Shown here in pieces: positions 1-5,677 of a stretch of 9,021 bases of DNA. Position numbers and translations under genes: made by a program. Below the pieces are notes generated by a model, which saw only the letters and a list, made by a program, of their open reading frames with translations, was not told the DNA's origin and made no database searches. Position 1 is the first letter of the stretch. Each line of letters opens with the position of its first letter. Source of the stretch: Pseudobdellovibrionaceae bacterium (GTDB taxonomy: Bacteria; Bdellovibrionota; Bdellovibrionia; Bdellovibrionales; JAMPXM01); the NCBI GenBank assembly GCA_016791465.1, contig JAEUWE010000410.1:1-9021 (forward strand). The letters are read 5' to 3'.

Positions 1-78
1 AATTTTACGACGAAAGGTACCTTCTTCCTTTTGGCGACTCACCTAGTCGCCAAAAGGAAGAAGGTACCTAACCGCGAC
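1..78. other. Intergenic end of the window
   Basis: Apart from the long hairpin, nothing recognisable is present: positions 1-14 are AT-rich (AATTTTACG), and 70-78 are the short spacer before the VWA stop codon. The gene beyond the left edge is not visible. Confidence 0.6.
15..69 (-). terminator. Perfect 25-bp hairpin after the last gene, probable operon terminator
   Basis: Positions 15-39 and 45-69 are exact inverted repeats with a 5-nt loop (CACCT on the plus strand). The stem contains the palindrome AAGGTACCTT, close to its outer end, and GGCGACT next to the loop. It begins nine bases after the TGA stop of the VWA gene. On the minus strand it is followed by TTCGTCG, so the T-tract is short. 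It is likely the transcription end or a 3'-stabilising structure. The unusual length and perfection could also mean a dispersed palindromic repeat. Confidence 0.65.
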
Positions 79-1305
79 TCAGGGGGCCGAAACACGACCA
101 GCGTTGAGGCCAGCCGAAGTCACCTGCGTGTACTCAAGCTCGAATTGAGCAGGACGACCAAGCTCCTGAAGATCGCGAGTAATCACAATGCTGTTGCGAG
201 AATCGTCATAGAGCCAACCGCTATCGCCAGGCTCAAGCGCCTCGCCATTGAGCTTCACCTTGATTGTGCCCCACTCCGGGATGCTCTCAAGATCAACCTT
301 AGGACGGTTCAGCGTACGGCTACGAACATAGCGGCCCATTTCGCCGAGAGCGACGCCATAGTTCTTATCGCGAAGCCCCATCCAACGACCGCCAAAGTGG
401 CGAATAAACGACTGGATATTGACGGCCTCGGTTGGACCCTTGCTCGCATAGCGAATCGACGGGTCGCGCTCTTTTGGATCATCCGTTGAACGTGAGAGCA
501 CACCAATCGCCGTCACCTCATCCTGATAACGCTCACCAAGCTCTGCACGCAGGAAGTCAGCGAGTTCTCCAGACGAAAGATCGAATGCAGTTCCGTCGGC
601 GTTTCGAACCGAGGCATCGGCATCGGTGATAAAGATCGTAACAAGGTGTGCGTCAGCGCGACGGAATCCCGCATTGGCGCCAGAGCGCATGGGCTCTGAG
701 AGAGCGGCCTTCACCGGACTGAACACCTCTTCATAGTTTGGTCCGCCCTTGTGCTCGGTCTCCCACTTTTCGTTGTAGGCTTCGGTTCCGACTTTCAGCG
801 ACGCGCGAAGCACCTGCAGCCAGCCTGGCTCTTTTGAGGTTTTAAAGCCTTTCTGCGCAAGCTCGCTATCGTAATCCTTCTGACTTGAAACAAAGGGCTC
901 TGTTCCTTCGGGCATGGGTGAGCCATCCGGATACTTCAAGCGACGAAGCTGTCCCTGAGCATAGTCCTTCTTCATGTCCTTATAAGTGATCGTATCCCAA
1001 ATCGCGACAGCGCCAATGTGAAAGTCGATTCCACTTTGGTTTGCAAGTGACTCGGTGAACTTATCGATGTTCTTACTCAGAGCCGCTTGCTCATCATCCA
1101 TTGAACCTGAGTCATCGATCACAAAGAGAATATCGACCTTTGGAGTTGTCCGCTTCACCGAAACTGCCGCTTGCTGCGGAACCACGCCATACTTCACCGG
1201 CGGAGCCGTGAGACGCGGGTTCTCAGGCGAACATGCCACGGTCGCCAAACCAGAAACTAAAACACTCAGACCCAAAAAGGCTGTTTTCATATTGATGTGT
1301 TTCAT
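79..1305 (-). CDS. VWA-domain lipoprotein with intact MIDAS, CglB-like adhesin candidate (408 aa)
   Basis: The start ATG at 1305 lies one base after the previous stop (TAAGATG), with GAGGG at 1313-1317. The second Met, five codons in, lacks a ribosome site. A lipoprotein signal ends in the lipobox T-V-A-C with C25, the only cysteine in the protein; S26 at +2 favours outer-membrane sorting. The VWA domain starts at about 57 with V-D-I-L-F-V-I-D-D-S-G-S-M: D64, S66 and S68 form the metal-binding DxSxS motif. A later strand I-F-I-T-D-A-D (224-230) supplies the other conserved acidic positions. An insertion rich in Asp, Lys and Tyr (105-160) separates early strands. The C-terminal 70 residues (about 340-395) look like a small beta domain with W-G-T-I-K-V-K-L-N-G and S-G-W-L-Y-D. 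Such proteins bind metal ions and protein ligands at the surface. CglB, the Myxococcus gliding adhesin, is an outer-membrane VWA lipoprotein of about this size. Here the gene closes a Glt-like operon. Homology to CglB itself is not shown. Confidence 0.9.
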   Translation of the reverse strand: MKHINMKTAFLGLSVLVSGLATVACSPENPRLTAPPVKYGVVPQQAAVSVKRTTPKVDILFVIDDSGSMDDEQAALSKNIDKFTESLANQSGIDFHIGAVAIWDTITYKDMKKDYAQGQLRRLKYPDGSPMPEGTEPFVSSQKDYDSELAQKGFKTSKEPGWLQVLRASLKVGTEAYNEKWETEHKGGPNYEEVFSPVKAALSEPMRSGANAGFRRADAHLVTIFITDADASVRNADGTAFDLSSGELADFLRAELGERYQDEVTAIGVLSRSTDDPKERDPSIRYASKGPTEAVNIQSFIRHFGGRWMGLRDKNYGVALGEMGRYVRSRTLNRPKVDLESIPEWGTIKVKLNGEALEPGDSGWLYDDSRNSIVITRDLQELGRPAQFELEYTQVTSAGLNAGRVSAP

Positions 1306-1306
1306 C

Positions 1307-2221
1307 TTACGTCCCTCGAGCGCTGAGGTCTGGACAACCCTTCGCGTTCACACGGTATTTATCCAACTCATCAAGCCACACTTCATTCTCATCATCCGGA
1401 AACACGAGCGTGTTCGCATCGCGCTCAATTCCCGGACCCGACTTCTTCACATCCGCCAAATGCATCTGTGAGTGCATGCGCTGCACAGCCTCGACTTCAA
1501 TTAAGTGGAGACGACGAAGGTTGGTGTCGATCTCTTTTACTTCGCGAGCCGCCAAAACCTTGATTCGCGGCTTTAAGCTCAGATTCTTTTTCAGCGAAGA
1601 CTCAAGAACTGCGTCGCGATAAAAAAGCCTTGGCAAAACTGAAACCTCAGGTCCCGCGATCGTGCGATCAAAGCGCCCACTTGATTTCGCGCGCTCCATC
1701 GCCAACTCAAATGCTGGCGTTGAGCCGGTCTTCGCAAGTTCAGATAGAGCCTCATGACGAGGGCGAATGTCTTCTTTAAAGCGCTTCAGCGTTTTAAAAA
1801 GTTCCTGGTAGCGACAAAGATGAAGCTGAATCAAGGCCGCCTGTAAGTATGGCTCTGGACCAATCTCGCTCTTCAGTGGCGGCGCCATCAACGTCTTTAG
1901 AAGTCCAAGCGAGCGGTCATGCTCATTCAGTTGAAGATGCGCCCACGCGCGCTCTTCAAGCGATTCAGCCCAGTAATCAGATCCTGAATCAACCGTTTCG
2001 TAGAGTTTGATGGCCTCTGCAAACTTCTTTTTTTCGAAAAGCTGGCGTGCGGTCTTCATTGCCGCGCGATCGCTTTTTGGTTTCGCTGACGTGATCGGTG
2101 CCGATTTCGTCTTCATCACGGGAGCTGTCGCCGCATCAGCGCGAAGCACAACGGCCTGCGCAACGGCGATCGCCGCCATCGAGACAAGAGCATAGCGTAG
2201 GATGAATCGAGCGGAAATCAT
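1307..2221 (-). CDS. Periplasmic TPR protein, GltC-like by context (304 aa)
   Basis: The ATG at 2221 overlaps the stop of the barrel gene (ATGA). The Shine-Dalgarno is poor (GGA nine bases upstream), so translation probably depends on coupling to the barrel gene. Residues 1-30 are a signal peptide ending A-D-A; there is no lipobox. A Lys/Pro/Ala-rich spacer (31-52) leads into TPR-like helix pairs at about 54-72, 83-110 and 120-148, with A-x-x-L-F-E-K-K-K-F-A-E-A as the clearest. The middle part (155-250) is helical and basic. Near the end lies F-P-D-D, then W282-x-D-E-L with Y289-R290 and C296. I recall a similar W-x-D-E-L-x-x-Y pattern near the end of periplasmic TPR proteins of myxobacterial gliding loci, which supports a GltC-like role next to the GltA/B barrels, but I cannot confirm it here. 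It is paired closely with the beta-barrel gene, so it likely binds the inner face of the outer-membrane module. Confidence 0.84.
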   Translation of the reverse strand: MISARFILRYALVSMAAIAVAQAVVLRADAATAPVMKTKSAPITSAKPKSDRAAMKTARQLFEKKKFAEAIKLYETVDSGSDYWAESLEERAWAHLQLNEHDRSLGLLKTLMAPPLKSEIGPEPYLQAALIQLHLCRYQELFKTLKRFKEDIRPRHEALSELAKTGSTPAFELAMERAKSSGRFDRTIAGPEVSVLPRLFYRDAVLESSLKKNLSLKPRIKVLAAREVKEIDTNLRRLHLIEVEAVQRMHSQMHLADVKKSGPGIERDANTLVFPDDENEVWLDELDKYRVNAKGCPDLSARGT

Positions 2222-2928
2222 AAGAGAAGTCCAATTCCAAACGTACCGACGATCATACCGACGTCGCGTTTTCCAGTATAAACCTGATCTTGATAGGCCT
2301 GATGACGAACCTCAAAGCGCGAGCTCATGTGCTTGGTCCACCAAAAGCCAACGCCTCCACCCGCCGTCCACGTGTCTGACGAACCAGATTTCAAATCCAT
2401 TTTTCCGTATCCGCCAAGAACGTAGAGGTCGAACTGAACAACCGAGATATCAAAGAAGTTGAGCTTCCCATAAATCGGGTAGTAGGCCGCCGTCAGCATT
2501 GTCGACGCCGTCGGAAAGTCCACTTCAGGAACCGTGAAGTCGACCTGACCCGCAGCCTTCGCCGCTTGTGCCGCTTTAAACTGAGCTTCGCCCTCGTTCG
2601 TCAACTGGTTCGAATAGTGCGAGTAACGGGCACCGACCGAGAAGCGCGGTGAAATATGAAAGTTCAACTCACCGCTGAGCGGTTGCGTCGAGAGATAGCT
2701 ATTGCCACCCGCAACTCCGCCAAAGCCAACACCAAGCTCAAAGCGCATATCGCGATCAACCGATCGCTTTTGTACGATGCGCACTTCTTGTTTCGTATTC
2801 ATCGAGCGGGCGCGCTTTAAAACGCCTTCATTTGCTCCGAGATCATCAAAGCTCGATTGCGCGTGCGCAGTCGACCCAAGAGCCACAACCAAACCAGCGA
2901 GGATTGAAAGAATCATCGATTGTTTCAT
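2218..2928 (-). CDS. Outer-membrane beta-barrel protein of the myxobacterial/Bdellovibrio type (236 aa)
   Basis: Residues 1-23 are a signal peptide cleaved after A-H-A. A short helical or coiled stretch with basic residues follows (25-57), then a barrel from about 60 to the end: F-E-L-G-V-G-F-G-G, a strand ending H-I-S-P-R-F-S-V-G-A-R-Y, a long polar loop with Ala/Lys repeats (109-128), A-A-Y-Y-P-I-Y-G-K-L-N-F-F (147-159), F-D-L-Y-V-L-G-G-Y-G, G-G-G-V-G-F-W and a last strand. Y-P-I-Y-G-K and F-D-L-Y are typical of small deltaproteobacterial outer-membrane beta-barrels; about eight strands are likely. The chain ends in Leu-Leu-Leu, not the Phe or Trp usual at a barrel C-terminus. In Myxococcus, GltA and GltB are the barrels of the gliding machine's outer-membrane module; this is the positional equivalent and only one is present here. 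AGGA (2937-2940) precedes the start; only 2 nt separate it from the lipoprotein gene. Confidence 0.88.
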   Translation of the reverse strand: MKQSMILSILAGLVVALGSTAHAQSSFDDLGANEGVLKRARSMNTKQEVRIVQKRSVDRDMRFELGVGFGGVAGGNSYLSTQPLSGELNFHISPRFSVGARYSHYSNQLTNEGEAQFKAAQAAKAAGQVDFTVPEVDFPTASTMLTAAYYPIYGKLNFFDISVVQFDLYVLGGYGKMDLKSGSSDTWTAGGGVGFWWTKHMSSRFEVRHQAYQDQVYTGKRDVGMIVGTFGIGLLL

Positions 2929-2930
2929 GA

Positions 2931-3977
2931 TTAGTTTCCTTTTCCAGTTTTTGTCGCTGCAGCTGTTTTCGAAGCTGTTTTCGCCGCTGCTGGCTTTGCC
3001 GCAGCTGGCGCTTCACACTTTGGCTTTTCCTCAACTAGTGTTTGCGCCTTAGCAAAGCGAATCTTCACGGTCTGAAGCTTCTCGCCCGATACACCACCGC
3101 TTGCGCTGTAAGCTTTGATCAAGAAACGGCTCTGAAGATGTGTCGCACCTTCCACTTTCTTTCCGTTGCGATCGAGTTGCGCACCAACGTCGTTGTTTTT
3201 CGCATCGAAGAGATACTCAAAGCGCCACAAACCGCCACCCAAGTGCTTCGGCAGTGTCTCGTTGCGAACATAGGTCGCACCGTTGGCTTCGTAGCCAGCT
3301 TCAGTCTTGTTTGTACCTTGGAAGTAAATATCCACGCGTGGAGCAAAGCCCTCATAAGAAGCGGGGTCCATCACTTCAACCGTGAACGGAACCACTGCAC
3401 CCTGTGCGACCTCTGTGCCGAGGTCTGACTTCACGATCTGCGGTGTTTTGCCAGTTCGACGAACCGAGAACGAGAAGTCCTGAGTGCGATTGATGGAACG
3501 GAACAGTGACTCAACAGACGAGTCGCTTGAGCGGACATCGGCAAGCTCAAGCTTGTAGCGAACTTCACGCTCGTTTCGATCTGATGCGATAAATCCTTTC
3601 GGAGCGCTCCAAGTGAGAATCCACGTGCCGGCCTCTGTTGCCGAGCGAACAAGGTTTACACCGGCGACATCGTCAGGAAGGCCAGAGAGTTTCAAATCAA
3701 ACGAGAGCACCGGGAAGAACACACGCGCGCGAATTTTAAATGAGGCTGTCTCGCCTTCAATAAAGGTCGCATCCTTCTCAACTTCGATGCTGTACGAACG
3801 CTCAAGCACCTTCTGTGTACGCGGCTTCTCGTCGTGAAGCGGAACCACAGGGCCGATGTCATAGCTTTTTGTTGGATCGCTTGAGAGTCCGCTGTTGACG
3901 CCACCACAAGCGGCGCTCAGCAGAGTTGAGCAGATAAGAAGAGCTGAGAGCTGTACTGTTCTTCCGTTTTTCATCAT
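2931..3977 (-). CDS. Envelope lipoprotein with predicted beta-sandwich domains and Ala/Lys-rich tail (348 aa)
   Basis: A lipoprotein signal peptide is visible: a K/R start, hydrophobic residues 8-21 and the lipobox S-A-A-C with C24. G25 and G26 follow, with no Asp at +2, so outer-membrane sorting is plausible by the enterobacterial rule. Residues 58-150 and about 180-308 have the alternating, strand-rich pattern of Ig-like or similar beta-sandwich modules, with S-F-K-I-R-A-R and P-F-T-V-E-V typical of such strands. From about 313 the chain turns into a low-complexity tail rich in Ala and Lys, with one cysteine (C321). Two Met codons are adjacent (3977 and 3974); GGAG sits five bases before the first and eight before the second, so either may be used. 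I do not recognise the family. Position between the TonB-like arm and the outer-membrane barrel suggests an accessory of the outer-envelope part of a Glt-type machine, where lipoproteins such as GltK occur, but no homology is claimed. Confidence 0.82.
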   Translation of the reverse strand: MMKNGRTVQLSALLICSTLLSAACGGVNSGLSSDPTKSYDIGPVVPLHDEKPRTQKVLERSYSIEVEKDATFIEGETASFKIRARVFFPVLSFDLKLSGLPDDVAGVNLVRSATEAGTWILTWSAPKGFIASDRNEREVRYKLELADVRSSDSSVESLFRSINRTQDFSFSVRRTGKTPQIVKSDLGTEVAQGAVVPFTVEVMDPASYEGFAPRVDIYFQGTNKTEAGYEANGATYVRNETLPKHLGGGLWRFEYLFDAKNNDVGAQLDRNGKKVEGATHLQSRFLIKAYSASGGVSGEKLQTVKIRFAKAQTLVEEKPKCEAPAAAKPAAAKTASKTAAATKTGKGN

Positions 3978-4033
3978 ACGATCTCCGTCCGTTTACGTCC
4001 TTCTAAAGAGGTCGCTCGGGTTACGGAGATCGC
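3978..4033 (-). promoter_or_regulatory. Hairpin burying the Shine-Dalgarno of the 348-aa lipoprotein gene
   Basis: Positions 3979-3988 and 4023-4032 are a perfect 10-bp inverted repeat (CGATCTCCGT and ACGGAGATCG on the plus strand), extendable by one G-U pair in the minus-strand RNA. The loop is 34 nt. In the transcript the 3' arm holds GGAG (3983-3986), the ribosome binding site of the lipoprotein gene, and ends one base before its ATG at 3977. If it folds, it would hide the site. The 72-nt gap holding it is the only sizeable spacer in the operon. I see no convincing -35/-10 promoter in it. The repeat is seen directly; a regulatory role is inference. Confidence 0.5.
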
Positions 4034-4049
4034 GTTTTGCGGCCTACCG

Positions 4050-5345
4050 TTAGTTCGAGCTCACCCGTCGGAAGCTGAAGGGGTATTGAACTTGGACATT
4101 CACACCCGCTACTGGTCGTGGGAACTGGAACTGCTTCACTCTTCCCACGATGCAGCTTTCCAGCTGCTTCGACTCAACAGATGTGTGCTGAAGTCGTGCC
4201 AAGTTCACTTTGCCATTAGCTCCAATTACGAAGGCAACGGAGACTCTTCCTCTTAAAGAAGGTTCACTCTGGAGCCCTTTTTCGTAACAGTACGTGATCT
4301 GACCCATGTTGCGGAGGATGACTTCCTCCACCTGTTCACGTGTCAAACCGCCTTCAATAAACGATTCGCTGTCTAAAGGTGCGACAGTACCGCCGCTTGA
4401 ACCTAAGATCTTGCTATCGCCATAGCCCATGCGACCGCCGCCTTTACCACGAGTTCCGTAGCCACCAGCAGAGCCAGCGCGCGCGCCAGAGCCTGGTGAA
4501 GCCGCGATTAAACCCTTACCAAAGAGCGCATTGGTCACTCCACCGCTGCCAAAGCCGCCAACTCCGCCGCCGCCCTGACCGCGCTCACCGCCGCGAGCGA
4601 TGGAAGAGCCATTGAGATTTAAGCCTCCGCCCGACTGCATCTTTTTACCCATGCCGCCAAGAGCACCGAGAGCTCCAAGGTTATTCAGGTTTGGAGCCGA
4701 CTTTGGAGCCTGTGCCGTTGCCAACCGATGCGTTGGCTGTTTTGGGGCACGTCGAGTGACAATTTTGGGCTCAGGACGCTTCACCGTTTGTTTCTGTACC
4801 ACTGGACGAGCCTGACGTACTTCGCGCGGTTTCTCGGCCATGGGCTTCGTGAACACGGGCTTATTTTCAGCGACCTTATCGATCTGAACCGTGCGAATCG
4901 TCGTCACTTCCTCAGGCTTGATTTCAGGCTTTAAGAAATAACCAAGAAGGAGCATCAGCGCGATGAATCCCACTTGAACACCCGAGACCCATTTGCCGAC
5001 AAGAATGATCTCTTCGCGATCATCCTCATCTTTCATGTTCACTTCGGGAACAAGTGTGAGCGCATCAGCCGACGTGATCGACCACGATCCAATTCCAGGC
5101 ATCACAAACGCGGACTTCTCAAGACCCGCAGCTGTTGCCTTATGGAGAATCTCAAACTCCACTCCGTCGCGAAGCAGTGCTTCCGTTGAAAGAACGGGCT
5201 CTACGCGGCGTGTGTCGTGTCGGAAGATGATCGTGACATCGTCACCGGCCCAGTCGTAAACGCGAGCCAGCTGGCCGTTTCGGTTTTTCAGAACCAATTT
5301 CTGAGTCGCGAGACCTGTCGATTTTTTCATATTGAATTGACTCAT
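4050..5345 (-). CDS. AgmX/PglI C-terminal domain protein: TonB-like inner-membrane arm with cytoplasmic head (GltG/GltJ-like, 431 aa)
   Basis: There is no signal peptide. Residues 1-115 form a presumed cytoplasmic domain, rich in beta strands at 15-65 and ending in an acidic patch (105-112, D/E-rich). One membrane helix follows at about 118-138. Next comes a Pro/Lys/Arg-rich periplasmic linker (140-215), a glycine-rich stretch (about 222-318, with short G runs) and a C-terminal domain from about 330. That domain carries the AgmX/PglI signature: a helix, I-T-Y-C-Y-E-K-G-L (350-358), P-x-L-R-G-R-V, a strand F-V-I-x-x-N-G-K-V, the second cysteine C398, then F-P-R-P and a final Y-P-F-S-F. C353 and C398 are the conserved pair. 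This layout matches GltG and GltJ of the Myxococcus gliding machine, whose periplasmic TonB-like ends reach towards the outer membrane. Unlike GltJ, the cytoplasmic head has no cysteines, so no zinc ribbon; it is closer to GltG in plan. The start at 5345 has a near-ideal Shine-Dalgarno. Family is confident, exact orthology is not. Confidence 0.9.
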   Translation of the reverse strand: MSQFNMKKSTGLATQKLVLKNRNGQLARVYDWAGDDVTIIFRHDTRRVEPVLSTEALLRDGVEFEILHKATAAGLEKSAFVMPGIGSWSITSADALTLVPEVNMKDEDDREEIILVGKWVSGVQVGFIALMLLLGYFLKPEIKPEEVTTIRTVQIDKVAENKPVFTKPMAEKPREVRQARPVVQKQTVKRPEPKIVTRRAPKQPTHRLATAQAPKSAPNLNNLGALGALGGMGKKMQSGGGLNLNGSSIARGGERGQGGGGVGGFGSGGVTNALFGKGLIAASPGSGARAGSAGGYGTRGKGGGRMGYGDSKILGSSGGTVAPLDSESFIEGGLTREQVEEVILRNMGQITYCYEKGLQSEPSLRGRVSVAFVIGANGKVNLARLQHTSVESKQLESCIVGRVKQFQFPRPVAGVNVQVQYPFSFRRVSSN

Positions 5346-5355
5346 AATGACCTCC
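5346..5355 (-). promoter_or_regulatory. Strong ribosome binding site of the AgmX/PglI-type gene
   Basis: The minus strand reads GGAGGT, then CATT, then ATG at 5345. It is the best Shine-Dalgarno match in the window and fixes this ATG rather than the Met six codons in. It lies in the 14-nt gap after the small secreted protein gene. Confidence 0.7.
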
Positions 5356-5359
5356 GCTC

Positions 5360-5677
5360 CTACTGACGTTCCGATGTGCGTTCTTCGTCTTGGCTCATGC
5401 GATCGCGAAACTGCGTTCGAAGACCCATGAGCTCTTCGAGTGGCTTTTCATTTTCGATCCGAGCCGTCGCCTCTGCTGGAACCTGATACTGACCTTTTAC
5501 ACGCGAGCCCGAGAACGCCATCGTTGTCGAAAGACGCCCTTTCAGCTGCTTGGCCATGGTGTTTGAGGCTTTCGCCTGGCCAGCCGACTGACCACTGGCC
5601 TCAGCAAATGCACCGATGAAAGCGAAGCTCAAAACCAACGATACCGCCGTCAAAGCTTTCAGATTAAAGTTTTTCAT
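5360..5677 (-). CDS. Small secreted periplasmic protein, unknown family (105 aa)
   Basis: The start ATG at 5677 overlaps the TPR gene's stop (ATGA), with a good Shine-Dalgarno AGGTG at 5683-5687. Residues 1-27 are a signal peptide: K2 and K7, a hydrophobic core around 8-24, and a likely cleavage after A-F-A (25) or A-E-A (27). The mature protein is about 80 residues with no cysteine. Residues 28-48 are small and polar, 49-66 may form one or two strands, and 74-105 are a strongly charged region likely to be a helix (many Glu, Arg, Gln). No lipobox and no membrane segment after the signal are seen. I do not recognise the family. The tight overlap with the TPR gene and a 14-nt gap to the TonB-like gene argue that it is a real component of the same complex, perhaps a small periplasmic partner of one of them, but its function is not known from the sequence. 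Confidence 0.8.
   Translation of the reverse strand: MKNFNLKALTAVSLVLSFAFIGAFAEASGQSAGQAKASNTMAKQLKGRLSTTMAFSGSRVKGQYQVPAEATARIENEKPLEELMGLRTQFRDRMSQDEERTSERQ

Noticed and set aside
31..489. Open frame of 152 codons on the plus strand opposite the VWA gene
   Set aside because: It starts inside the terminal hairpin, runs antisense to a well-supported gene, and has no ribosome site or recognisable domain.
2846..3034. Gln/Arg/Lys-rich frame on the minus strand across the lipoprotein tail and barrel start
   Set aside because: It is the alternate reading of the repetitive Ala/Lys codons and the barrel signal peptide; the basic composition is an artefact of frame shift.
3978..4033. Reading the 10-bp inverted repeat as an intrinsic terminator after the AgmX/PglI-type gene
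   Set aside because: The loop is 34 nt and no T-tract follows; the start codon of the next gene follows instead.
3978..4049. Internal promoter in the 72-nt gap
   Set aside because: No pair of -35 and -10 boxes with proper spacing is visible on the minus strand; the hairpin explains the spacer better.
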